Below are positions 1 through 12,124 of a DNA stretch of 64,000 bases, in pieces. Both the position numbers and the translations under genes were made by a program. This DNA is from Brachionus manjavacas. Taxonomy: Eukaryota; Rotifera; Eurotatoria; Ploima; Brachionidae. The stretch covers positions 558,001 through 622,000 of the forward strand of contig JAHQIY010000002.1 in the NCBI GenBank assembly GCA_019054805.1. Direction: 5' to 3'. Each line of letters opens with the position of its first letter. Position 1 is the stretch's first letter. The notes beneath the pieces are model-generated. The model made no database searches, had not been told where the DNA came from, and was given only the letters and a program-made list of their open reading frames with translations.

Positions 1-472
1 CAAAAAGACTAAAATTTTCAAAAACATCACTCTTTTAGAAAGTTTTCCACTTTTTTAAATCTCAGGTAAACAAAATTTTGAAGAAAGTTGAATTAACAAT
101 TGTTTGCCGAAAATAGGTGACTGTAGAGCGTTTTTCGAGAATAATTTTTAACAATTTTCAATCGCTCAGGGATTATTTCAAAGGTCGAAAAACGATTTGA
201 GTAAACGCAACAGGCTCAAATTAAGGATTAGAATGGCTATGTAAAATCATAAGTTTAAACAATGAGAAAATTTTATTTTTAATTTTTTCTTTGACAAAAA
301 ATCCTTAGAAATTTGGATCATTTTATCTAATATTAAATTTATTTTTTCATAACTAAGCCAACACAAAGAAAAATTAAAAAACAAGATTAAACCATTAAAT
401 TGTTTAAATTGTTGAACCATCATCTTTTCGATACCCAAATATTCTCATACCGTAATGTGTACGGCTTAACTA
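1..472. other. Upstream flank of the formin gene
   Basis: AT-rich sequence with no reading frame I would defend. It should contain the promoter and 5' UTR of the gene starting at 473, but no TATA box or initiator stands out. Confidence 0.4.
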
Positions 473-3400
473 ATGACAGAGATTAGGAAAGATAGATTGT
501 CTAATAGTTTAGACAAAGATACTACCAATTTAGACAATAGTCGTAAAAACAGAGTCTTTTGGAGTAAAATCAAGAATATATTTTCTTCCCCGATCAAGCA
601 CAAAAACAGTGCTCCTGAGAATGAACCCGAGATGAATTATGAATCAAGGAAATCATTGCATGACATCCTCTCCAATTTGGTCCGGGAGGAGACTGTGATT
701 GAAAAAATTCTTGAAAAAACTTCTCAAGATACCAAAATTAAACTAGCCATGTCCAATTTCAATCTTAACGAAAAAGACGAAAATAGCCTTGTGATTGATC
801 GTTTTATCAATGCCACTAATTTTGTCAAAACTTATCTGGAAAAATATGAAAACGATGTGGTCAAGTACACAGGTCCAATAAAAGAGGAAAATTCTAAACC
901 CGAGCCGAAAAAAACAATTTTTCGAAAAAAAAATCCTACTTTAACAGATGAAGAAAATAAATTAGTCCACGAACATCTTAAAGTTATCAATGATTTTAAA
1001 ATACTGATTACTACCCGGTCTTCAAAGTAATTATTTTAACTTTTATTTTTGCTCGAGAATATTTTATTTAGGATTGAAAAATATTATTCAGTCATTATCT
1101 TTTAAATTAAAAAAGAAGCCATTGCTGTTGATTTTAAACGAAAAATTAAATGGTTTAATTTTTTGTGTTTAAATTACCAAATGTATCCAATGTTGAAATA
1201 AAATTGAAAAAGTGCGATGTTTCAAATTTTTTTTTTCAGTTTCAAATAAAAAAAAAATTTAAGTTAAGATTGCGAACATGAAAAACTTTGTTTTTTTTTT
1301 ATAAAATTTTGACTTTGGGTATGTGATATGATGATCCTTTAGATAATTTTTGTAGTTTAAAAAACTCTCTTCTTCGTTCTGTTTTCCATTTTTCATAAAT
1401 TGAGTATTTGTTTAATGCCTCAAACAAAAATCAATTATCACGAAAGTCAAAATTTTTTAAGGAAAAAAACAAAGTTTTTCGGGTCTAGTCGGTTAGGTAA
1501 ACTATGGTTGATCTGATACTGGAACAATTCTTGTACTCAGGTTTTATGAACTATTAGTTCACCTAATCTAAAAAAGCTAATGTAATGATAAAAAATAAGA
1601 TAGAAAAGATAATTACATAGAAAATTTAAAGTTGGGTGAAGTAGGAAAATTTTGCGAAATAGATGAATCTGCGTTCTCGAAAGTCAAACTTTTAAAGGGT
1701 GAACAATTTATTTTATTTTTTTTTAATTTTTATTATTTATGCTGAAAGGCAACGATTTAAGAAGAGAGCGCATTTAGGTATTTGGGATTATGGAAAGAGT
1801 AATACCAAGTGAACCAGATCATAGCTAATGCTATTTCTAAAGCTCCTCCAAAAAAAAAAATCCAAAAAAACTGTTAACTAATTTTTATTTCAGTTTCGAG
1901 AATAAGGCATTCATTAAATTTTGGGCTTTATTCAATTTCTTCGCATAATAATAAAAATCTTTCGTCTAATTCTATTTTGAACAAAAAAATTGGGTGAACC
2001 AAAGTTCACAAAACCTCAGAACAAAATATTTCGGATATTAAGTGAACTATGGTTCACCTGACCGACTAGATCAGGTTTTTTAATGATTGAATATAAAATT
2101 TAATCAAAATGAATTATTTGTCTATTTTTTTTTCTTTTTAATGCTCATTTTTATTCTTTTTATTTATTTAATTTTATATTATTTAACTATATTTTTAGTT
2201 TTTTTCAAATGTTTCTAGTCTGAATGAGCTCGGGATAAAAATAAATAAATGAATTATTTAAAAATTAAAAAAGAATTTTCAATATTATTTTCAGATTTCA
2301 AAATAAAAATTAAACTCATTCTATTTCATTAAAGAGTTTAATTTCAGATATGAAAATGCTTGCAATATAAACTTAAAATTATTTTTTTATTTGAGACTGA
2401 AAAAATAATTTTAAACATCGCACTTTTTCTATGTTATTTCAACATTGGATACATTTTGTAATTCAAACACAAAAAATTAAATCATATTTATCTTTAATTA
2501 AATATTTGCGAGTTTAAAAAAATTATTTAAAATTGGACTCATCCCTCACAAGCACTTTCTAGTCCTTAAAATAGAACATACAAGCTTCCACAATATAATA
2601 TGATTCAATCTTCGACTTAAAAGTGAAAAATTAGAAAAAAACTGAAAACTATTTTATTTTTTATTAACTCATCAAGTTTATTATTTATTCCTATTCAAAT
2701 GGAGCCTAAAAATTAATTAAATAAGTGATTTTTAAGGTTTCAAATTTAAATAAAAAGAGCAAATTAAAAAGCTTACTTAAGAATTAATAATTTAATTAAT
2801 TACAATTAAATTCACATTATGCTTATAATTTAATTAGAACTAGATAAAGTTTTGAGCAATTTTTAGGTTATTGAATGGAAAAATAAGCCTAGTTAAGTTA
2901 AAATATAAAGCTAATATTTTTTTATTAATTAATTTATTGGAAATTTGTTTCGGACAAAAAAATTATAAACAGTAAATATTACAACAATGTGGTTTGTTTT
3001 CTTTCTTCTTTCTAAACTTTTCCTTAATTGTTCCTCGCCTTTTATCCTTCTTTCTTTCCTTTTATTTATTCATTTTATTTTGCCTCCTTACTTTTTATTT
3101 TTCGAAAAATAAAAAAAAAACGAAATGTTCATAGAAAGAGTTACAGAAAAAAAATGATACAAGTTAGAGTCTTAAATTTTTTTATTTAATAGATTTTTAA
3201 TTTTCCAAAAATTCTTGATAAAAAATTATTTAAATTGCTCATTTTTCACACTATCTAATTTCTGAATTCGTATAAATGTTAAAGTTTAATTTTAAAATAT
3301 TTATACTTACTCGGTCTTCAAGCCATTATTTATGTCTTTATTTTTCCTCAAGGATATCTTATTTAGGATTAAAAACTTCTATTCAGCATTTATTTTATGG

Positions 3401-6400
3401 TTATTAAAGCCAAAAAAATTTTGGCTAAAAGAGTCCCATAATGGAAGTGGGTAAAATTTTTTTACCAAGCCCACAATAAATTTTCTTTTTTTTCCACTTC
3501 ACATGTGATAATTACCAATTTGAAGAAGAATCCCAAGATAACCTTAATTGAAATTTAAAAATATTCCATTAATTGAATTTTAATTTGAATAAAAAAAATA
3601 TTTTTTTTTATTTGTCTTTTTATTTCACGATTTTAAATAAAATAATTTGCGTTATCATTTTTTTTATTGTTTACGGCCGGATTTTCTATTATTCAAAATA
3701 TTTTAACTTAAATTTATGTGAAAATCTTAAATAACTACAAATATTTTAGATGCTTAAACAATTTTTTAGGGTAAAAACTTAGGAATTTTCCGTATTAGTT
3801 CTCATATTTAAGCATTTTTCCGATTCAAAATTAGAAAAATAATAAAAAAGTGAATGGTAGAAATTAAGAACAAAATTTTTGAAATTTATTCTATGGATAT
3901 GTGATTTGTCAAAGTTTTTCTGAAAATTCGACCTTTAATTAAAACACAAAAATTTTCTTTTTTTTCGTTCTCAATTTTACGAGTCAATATTATTTTTAAA
4001 AAAATTTTAAATTTAAGAAAAGTCTAAGAAAAAATAGTATTTCATATTTGTGTGTTTTTTACCAATTACTCCAAAGTGTTTTTTCAAATAGATTACGTTT
4101 GGCAAATTTTTCAATCTTTAAAAAAAAATTTTAAAAGCTTTTAAAATCCTAACCTTTAAAAATTTGGCTTTTTGAAAAGTTAGATGAAACAGAAAAAATA
4201 AATACTACCAATGTCACAAAAAAAAGCTTTATGAAAAAGCCAAATTTTTTCACTAAATTTTGGATTTATTTATAAAAATTAGGTAAAATTTATAAAATCA
4301 ATTACCTCGTGGTCTATGGTTAAAGAAAAAATTTTAATCAAAAATAAGTCTTTTTTTTCCAATTTTTTTAGCATTCAATTTATAATTAGACGAATGGACC
4401 TATTTTGATTTGAAATATGAATAGAAAGTGAACTGATTCTTAACATCATATCCATATTCTTCTTAGTGTTTGACATTTCCATTAAAAAAATTAACCATAA
4501 TTTTTAAGTAAATTCCAAACACTTCGAATTTTAAATGCCAAGTTCTCACATTTTTGTTTCTTAATAAACAAGCTAATAAAAAATAATAATTTATTTATTT
4601 ATAAAATAGTATGTTTTTTAAAAAATTAATTAATCTATTCCATTTTTCGCTAAAATGGCAAAATGTTAAAAAATTTACATTTTTACATTTTCATATCCAT
4701 AAATTTTTTTTTTAATTTGATTACTTAATAATTTGGATAAAAATTTGTTAACTTTTTTGAAATATTGTTTAAAAATCTAAAAATATAATAATGTAAAATT
4801 TTTTTCATTTTGCCTCTAAAATTGTTACAGCACAATGAAAGGCGAAATTTTTAATAAATTATTCCTCGATTGCTCAGATTTTTTTTCAATATTTTTTAAT
4901 CTAAAAATTAAATAAAATCCGAAAATATCTTCAAAATAAAGACCATTTTTCTAAATGGTATTTGATTTTGCTGAACCATTGGGCTGAATATATGATAGTT
5001 AAGAAAATTCCTGGCTTCTTCTTTTTGTTGTTTGCATGGTATTTTTATTGTAGATACTAATAAGTTTTTCAAATAATTTATGATATTCATTTTTAGGATG
5101 TTAAGCAATTAAGTTAAGTAAAATCAATTAAATTTTTTCATTAACCAGAGGATTATTAGTTTAAAAAGAAAATAAAAAGAATAATTTTTTATCAATTGAA
5201 GTTTCGTGGACACTTTTTTACAAAAAAAAGGCTTGGATGCAGTTGTCGATCTTTTGTCATCTCTGAAATACGAGTGGCGCTATCACGCAATTCACTTCAA
5301 CCTGGTCCATTGTGTCAGAGGGATTCTTAACTGTAATGTAAATTATACATCCATTTTAATAAAATAATTTTTTTAATTGTTTAACATTTAATTCTTTTGC
5401 TTAAAAGAGTGGTTGCAGTGCAGTTCTGAATCACGAGAGAGCATTGAGCATACTCGTGCAAAGCATCTATGTTTCAGACGTGAAACTCAAAATAAAAGTA
5501 ATCGAAATCATATCACCATTGTGCTTGTGGAACATTGGTCGTGAGAAAATTTTAGGTGCGTTCACTCAATTCAAAGAATACGCTCGAGAGAGCTATCGCT
5601 TTCAAGTAAGTCTACTCTCATTAATCTTTGATTGAGCAATGTGTAGGTGTTGAAAAAAAACTCAATTTTTTTTTCCAATTCATAGAAATTTTATTTTAAA
5701 AAATTAAAAAAAAAATTAAGACTAAAATACTAAATAAAGTAAAAACTTGGATCATTTTGTTATGAGATACAATGTAATCTTGCATTCTCAATCAACAATA
5801 AAATTTTTGCATGACTTTTTTTTTCATTCAAGTATATTGTAAATTTGCTTGCATTTTATGACGGTTTTGATGAGAGTCTCAACGAAAAGCTTAAAGTGTC
5901 CATTCTTTCATTGATCAACTTGATAATTGGTGACAAAAATTCCCAAAAAGAAGTAAAAAAACCCTTTAAAATTTTACTCCTAAAAATAACTTTCCACTTT
6001 TGAGGACGATCTGACCGAACGGCTATTGATTAGAATGGAATTCATCAAACTGGGCCTCCAGGACATTGTCTCGGACCTGATTAGAGAAAAACCGTCACTA
6101 GAAAAACATTTGGACTACTATGAGTTCAGCCGGATTACAGACGAGAGCTGCTTTCTTGAATTTTCCAAAGACCAGAGCCACTCGGCAAATGTGTACATGG
6201 ACTCCAAGTGTCTGTTTGACAACATTGAGCGCAAAGTCAAACTCAGCAGTGTCAATCTCAATTGGCACTCTGTGCTCGAGCACCTATTTGTTCTGACCAC
6301 TAGCCAACCCAGTCCCAAAATGGAGTTTATCTGGCACACAATTGACCAAATGGTGTCCCAAGTTGTTCTGGGTGAAAAAAAAATAGAGGACTTTGACGAA

Positions 6401-9400
6401 ATTTTGGCCAAAATCGGCCAAAATATGCAACTGTTGGAGGAAATAAAAATTTTAAGCTCTCGCTTGGAAAGATCCGAAGAAGAGGTGCGCAATTTGAGAG
6501 CGCAAAATGGCTCTTTGATGCAGGAAGTAATTGACCTTAGGGACAAGCTAAGCCAGGAGTCCAACATCACCGAAATAAAAGAGAACTTGAACAAAAGAGT
6601 TTTGTCATCGTCGACGCCAAAACAAAATTCGAAAAAACTAAATGTTTTCAAACAACCAGATGAATTAAACGACATAGACTTGAGTTTGCTGACGCCAAAT
6701 ACAAGTGGTACATTTTTTCCATGTGACGCTCCGCCGGCGCCTCCGCCACCACCGCCCCCATTGCCGACCATTGCCTTCAGCATACAGAAAAAAGTTCCCA
6801 AATCAAACTCACCAATGAAGCCTGTACATATAAACAAAATAGTTGGCGCACCCAACGAGACCATTTGGCAAAATGTGGACGAAGTAAAGCACTACCCGAT
6901 GCTTGATCTGAAAAAAATAGAACAAGCATTTTCGATGGATGAGCACGTCTTGGCCAGCAGAGCATCGAGTCTCATTTGTATGGACCAAAACATGGACTCA
7001 CTTTACTCGCTGCCAGTCGCCCCCAAGAGCATTTTTACCGACCCCATGCGGTCCATAAGTGTCAATGTGGCCAGGAGAAAGCTGCCCTCGTCAGATGAGC
7101 TGGTCGACATTATTGAGGCAATGGACCCAGAACAAAAGCTTGGAGAGACTGAAATATCCAATCTGCAGCAACTAGTGCTCTCTGGTGAAGAAAAGGTCAA
7201 TTTGTACAGCTGTAATTTGAGCCAAATGGACGAACTGCATAACTGTTTGTACAAGATGTCCAAAATAATGCATTACTCGGAAAAATTGGAGATTATTCGC
7301 TTCAAAAACAGTCTCAGAGATCACACAACCAGTCAGCTTAGTAGCATCAAGTCATGTTGTTCTAGTCTAAAAGACAATAAAAGTATTCTTAAATTTTTCG
7401 AGTTGTTGCTGTGCATAGTGAATTATGTGAACCAAAATAACCAAAACGGAAATGCGTTTGGTTTTAAATTGAATTTTTTGAATAAACTTGGTGAGATTAA
7501 GACAAACGAGCGTGGACTCAGTTTGCTTCATTGCTTGATAATGATGATCAAAGATAATGTAAATTTAATTCTAAGATAAAATTTTCCTATTTGTTTTTTT
7601 TTATTTTTGTCTAGCACCCTGAGCTGATGAAGCTGCCTGAAGAGTTGGAGAGTGTCAAAAATATGGCAATCTTCAAGTAAACTTTGTTAAATGCTTTTTT
7701 TTTTTTGTTAATTTTTTTTTCGTTCTTAGCATTACTGATTTAAGTAATGAGATCTTAAATTTAGAAAGTAAAATGAATAAAATCAATGAAGTAAGTGAAA
7801 TTTTTATTCTGTTCTTAGTGAAAAATTGGAAAAATAATTCAAAAATTTTCGTAGATTGCATTCTTTGGAGAAATTGATTTTACCATTAATTTTGTAAAAA
7901 AAATTTTTACCTTATATATTATCGCACTATTTAGCTAGTTTTGAAAGTATATTTTTTTTAAACATATTTAAAAATAAAAAATCTGTTTGAAATTAAATTT
8001 TTTTGATTTTATGAAATTTTTAGTTTTGATCAGTAAAAAAATTATAGGTTAATTTGAGCTTGAAAACAAACAAATAGTGCAGTTGCGAATATATTAATCA
8101 AAATAGTATTTTGATAAAATTTTAATTCTACTCGAAGTTAACTTTTAACATTTTAAAATGATTTTTAACAAAAATTATTTTAACAATTGTTTATTATAAA
8201 TTCACAATTTTGTGCTTTAAAATAGTTCTATTTATTAGCGTCATTAAAAAAAGGATACTTTTTAAAAGGAACAAAATTAAACTCAATAAATAGCTATCAT
8301 GTAAATTTCATTTACATGATAGTATCCAATGTTGAAATAAAATTGAAAAAGTGCGATGTTTCAAATTTTTTTTTCAGTTTCAAATAAAAAAAAATTTTAA
8401 GTTAATATTGCGAACATGAAAAACTTTGTTTTTTTTTTATAAAATTTTGACTTTGGGTATGTGATATGATGATCCTTTAGATAATTTTTGTAGTTTAAAA
8501 AACTCTCTTCTTCGTTCTGTTTTCCATTTTTCATAAATTGAGTATTTGTTTAATGCCTCAAACAAAAATAAATTATCACGAAAGTCAAAATTTTTTAAGG
8601 AAAAAAACAAAGTTTTTCGGGTCTAGTCGGTTAGGTAAACTATGGTTGATCTGATACTGGAACAATTCTTGTACTCAGGTTTTATGAACTATTAGTTCAC
8701 CTAATCTAAAAATTGTACACCTAGTTTGACCGACAAAACACAGTTTTTCAACGACTGAACATAAATTTTAATCTAAATAAATTTTTTTTTCATTAAGTAG
8801 TATTTTATTTAACTTAATTTTTAATTTTTCTCAATGTTTTTATTCTGTAGGCGCAATTGTTCGGGACGGATAAAAAAATAAATTAATTAATTATTTAAAA
8901 TTTAAAAAAGAATTTTCAATATTTTTTGAAATTTCCAAATAAAATTAAACTGATTCTATTTCAATTAAGAGTTTAACTTCAAATATGAAGACGCTTTAAA
9001 TATTAACTTAAATAATTTTTTTTTTGGAAACTTAAAAATTAAATCAGATTTATTATAATTTATTTCCTTTTAACAATTTGTATCTTTTCTATCTTTCTTG
9101 AACTGTTTACAAGCAAAAAAAATTTTAAAATAAATACTTTTTATTTTTCTCATTTATTCTTTTATTTTTTTTTATCAAATTTTAAAAGACTTTGAGTAAT
9201 ATAACTCTGAGAGGCATCTTGAAGCTGATGAACAATTCAAAATATCATTTCAATTCAAGAAGCTTATCTTTAGATATTAAAATAAATCTTTGATTTAATT
9301 TAAATAATTTTAATGTAACATGATTAGCATGTTAAAGTGGTTCTTGTAAAAGTTAAACGTTCCGTTCCTAAAAGTGGAACGGAATGGAGATGCATTTCAG

Positions 9401-11306
9401 AAAAAAACATTCCTATTTCCTCCATTACCATTCCGTTCCAACCATTCCATTCCATCTCCGTATCTTTCGAACCATTCCATTCCATCCATGCCAGTCAATC
9501 CATCTATCCATAAAACGGAATGGAATGTTTCTAAAAGAAATGGAATGGTTGGAACAGAATAGATGGAACGGAATGGTAATGAAACAGAATGGTAATGGAA
9601 TGGAATGGGAATGTTTTTTCCGGAATGTGTCTCAATTCCGTTCCCTTTTAAGGAACGGACGTTTCACTTTTGCAAGAACCACTGAACGTTGATTTAAAAA
9701 ACAAAAAATAAAAATTTTGAAAAAACATTTCCTCAATCCATTGATAAAACCGATTTTAAATTTATTTATCTGATTTTTTTTTTTTAAATTCAGTTTATTA
9801 CTTAATTAAATTTATTTTTTGAATTTAATTTTGAATGATAGATACAAATACTTTTTAAATAAAAAAATTCAAATATAGTTAGAAACGAAAAATCAGTAAA
9901 ATATCAATTCTAGCAATGGATTAAGAAAATGTTTTTTCAAATTTTTATTTTATTTTATTAAAAGCTTTAGTTTAGTTAAATTTTATTATAAATACTTAGG
10001 ATGAATAAAATAAAATAAAATTTAAATTAATAATTTCACTAATTTTAATTTTAAAAAAATGTTCATCAAAAAATAATGAATATTTTATGGTGTTAAATTG
10101 TAATTTATTTTAAAAAGTGCCTAAATTTGGGAATTCATTTGAGGAAGGTTTTTACTTTCAAACTGTATGAGCTGGTAAAGAAATAAAAAAATAATTTTTT
10201 TGAAATAAAATATTTAATTAATGATAATTGTAGCAATAAATTATTACTAATGAATCCAAAATAAAAATTCTGTTACAATATACAACTGTCCGAAATTTCC
10301 AACTCCTAAGTAAACCCATATTGTCTTTATTATTTACAATGAATTGGATTCTCTAGTTTTCTTTTTTCTAATTTTTCTCTTATTTTTTCAAAATTTCGAA
10401 ATTTTTGGTCATAAAATTTTCATTTCAAAATTTCATGACCGATTCGAAAATTTAAGTAAAGCATTTTTTTAAATTAATTCAATCATTTAAATTTATTCAT
10501 TCACATTTAGAATTTAAATTTAATCATTTACATTTAGAATTTAAAGGTAGAAATCAATTAAAAACTTAAACATTCACCATTCCATAAATATGCGCCTTTG
10601 TATATCAAAGAAACAATCAACCTTTAATTATAGATTTTATTTAAATAATTAATATTTTTTACGCAAGTTGATGAACAAGATGAAAACGGATCCGCTTAAC
10701 TTTGAAAAAAATAGGAAATTTTTTGACTGTATGGCAAAGTTCTACGAAGACAATAAGAAAAGAATAGAAACAACACGAAGTGATTACAACGATGCTTTAA
10801 AAAAAGTAAACCTTTAATTGAATAAAATTTTTAGATTGATTTAATTTTAGAAGCAATTTAAAAATTAAAAATTAAAAATTAAAATTTTATTTTAAAACTA
10901 GTATGATGAGGTTTCAAAGTATTTTGGGGAGTCCGGTTCCCTTTCAAGCTTTAATGATTTCTTTCTCATGTGGTCTACGTTCATAAAAACATTTTCAAAT
11001 GTTCGCGATGATTTGGAAAAAAAATCCATCAAAGAATCAAAGAACAAATTCACAACTGCATCTAACAAAGATAGCAGGAGAACAAGCATTACCAAACGAA
11101 TCAACCAGCGAAACGATTCGGAGCTTAATTTGGTGTTGAACAACCTTGGAAACGACTCAGACTTTAACCGCTTTTGTTCCGAGATTCAGAGCGGAGAAAT
11201 TTTCACAAGAAATAAAACAATCCGACGTGACGTTCGAAATAGGACAAAATCTTATAATTTATCCAAGGGCGCGAATTCTCGCAGCCGCAGTCCTTCAGTT
11301 GTTTGA
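473..11306 (+). CDS. DAAM: DAAM-type formin, nine exons
   Basis: Rho-GTPase-regulated actin nucleator/elongator of the Wnt planar-polarity branch (family knowledge). Exons: 473-1026, 5202-5337, 5408-5605, 5833-5952, 6005-7558, 7615-7676, 7730-7790, 10668-10805, 10902-11306. All use GT-AG and the join stays in frame for about 1075 residues, close to vertebrate DAAM1. Seen in order: GTPase-binding region from about residue 57; armadillo/FH3 region (FVDTFLQKKGLDAVV, then KVIEIISPLCLW); coiled coil; a short FH1 (APPAPPPPPPPLP near 578); FH2 from about 600 with WQNVDEVKHYPMLDLKKIEQAF-type core and GNAFGFKLNFLNKLGEIKT; a C-terminal DAD-like segment (FNRFCSEIQSGEIF near 1028) followed by basic residues. 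Exon 1 was assigned by splice phase and GBD-like content, because it lies 4.2 kb upstream. FH1 is much shorter than in vertebrates. Start is the first ATG of the exon-1 frame. Confidence 0.9.
1017..1105 (+). repeat. Direct repeat spanning the DAAM exon 1 / intron 1 boundary (copy 1)
   Basis: About 90 bp covering the last bases of exon 1, its splice donor and the start of intron 1. It recurs at 3313-3412 with visible divergence (shared ggtcttcaa, ttatttaggatt, ttattcag blocks). The two copies bracket the fold-back element in intron 1. Confidence 0.65.
1130..2510. mobile_element. Long inverted-repeat (fold-back/MITE-like) element, copy A
   Basis: The two halves are imperfect reverse complements. 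The left arm (about 1142-1570) contains atgtatccaatgttgaaata, agtgcgatgttt and gtctagtcggttaggt. The right arm (about 1990-2500) carries the complements in mirrored order. No coding capacity is seen. It lies in intron 1 of the formin gene. A shorter copy is at 8323-9040. Target-site duplications were not resolved, so the superfamily is unknown. Confidence 0.75.
2511..5201. other. Remainder of formin intron 1
   Basis: Very AT-rich intron with long A and T runs. Apart from the 90-bp repeat copy at 3313-3412 I see nothing structured. Short frames here (for example 4908-5108 on the minus strand) look like noise. Confidence 0.6.
3313..3412 (+). repeat. Direct repeat of the DAAM exon 1 end (copy 2)
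   Basis: Diverged copy of 1017-1105. Where copy 1 has the exon-1 donor (aaa|gtaatt) this copy reads aagccatt, so the donor dinucleotide is gone and it should not act as a splice site. Confidence 0.6.
8294..8322. repeat. Perfect 13-bp hairpin at the edge of fold-back copy B
   Basis: ctatcatgtaaat, a 3-base spacer, then its exact reverse complement. It ends one base before homology to copy A begins, so it probably marks the insertion or truncation junction. Confidence 0.8.
8323..9040 (+). mobile_element. Fold-back element, copy B (internally deleted)
   Basis: Nearly identical to 1182-1573 over its first 390 bp, then jumps to the equivalent of about 2050-2400 of copy A (shared agaattttcaatatt, aattaaactgattctatttc-like blocks). 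Relative to A it lacks roughly 480 bp of the middle and the outer ends of the arms. It sits in formin intron 7. Confidence 0.75.
9333..9687. mobile_element. GGAATG-rich hairpin element (MITE-like)
   Basis: About 355 bp bounded by 35-40 bp terminal inverted repeats (left agtggttcttgtaaaagtt, right complement of agtggttcttgcaaaagtg). The interior is a second, larger palindrome built from ggaatgg/ccattcc words, ccattcc on the left half and ggaatgg on the right. The end sequence CAGTGG at the right recalls hAT termini, but flanking 8-mers match poorly, so superfamily is open. The two open frames at 9374-9692 are by-products of the repeat. Confidence 0.75.
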
Positions 11307-12124
11307 TAATTAATTTTAGGAATTTTTTTATTTTAGTTACTTTCAGTTTTTCTTGGACTTAATGACATTAAATTATTTTAAAAATTATTTCAAATTTTTT
11401 TGTCTAAATTGAACTCAACCACGACGATTTTTTTTGTTTCCAATAAACGTCGTGTTTTTTTTGTAAATACCGGATGAAATCGTTCAGTTTCGCAAATTGG
11501 TTTTTGGGTAAAAACTCAATTTTTTTTCTTAATTAATTATTTTAAGATATTTTTCTTGGTCTATTTGCATGTTTATATTTGAGCGTATTTTTATTCAAAG
11601 ATTTTTGTGTATGTTTTGTTCCTATTTTTTTTTGGCTTATCTTTGGTTTTTTTTCTTTCGATTAGGCCTAAATCGGATGCTTTTGTTTCAAAAAACCCGA
11701 GATTATTTTTTTTCTAAATTAAAGATTGTTAATAAAAAATATTTTTAAATTTTTAATTATTTGTCACATAAACAGCATCCCTAACTCCACATTCGATCAA
11801 ATTTAAAGATGTTCTCTTAAATTGGCTTTTTTTCAAGTTTTAATTTAATTTTTTAAAAAAACCTTTTTTTAATTTACTTTATCTTCAATTGTATAATTCT
11901 ATAAGATGAAAATAATAAAAATTGATCAATTCAAATAAATAAAAATTACCAACTCAAAGAACAAAATTTTTAAGGCAATTTATAATTAAAATTGCATCAA
12001 AAGTAAAAATTTTTTTCAAACAATAAACATTCTATTAAAAATTTAAAATAAGTAAACAAAAAATTTCCAAAAAATGTCAAGTTAATAGATCCTAAATCCC
12101 AGTTCGAGCATTTGCAACACGTCG
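11307..12124. other. 3' flank of the formin gene
   Basis: AT-rich. A short stem (acgacg ... cgtcgt, 11420-11455) containing an aataaa motif lies about 130 bp after the stop and could be part of the 3' UTR and cleavage region. Otherwise nothing is recognised. Confidence 0.4.

Noticed and set aside
6118..6864. 248-codon minus-strand open frame with poly-Gly
   Set aside because: Exact antisense of formin exon 5; the poly-Gly is the reverse of the FH1 proline codons.
9374..9692. Two overlapping open frames (62 and 102 codons)
   Set aside because: They arise from the GGAATGG/CCATTCC hairpin repeat; no codon bias or domain.
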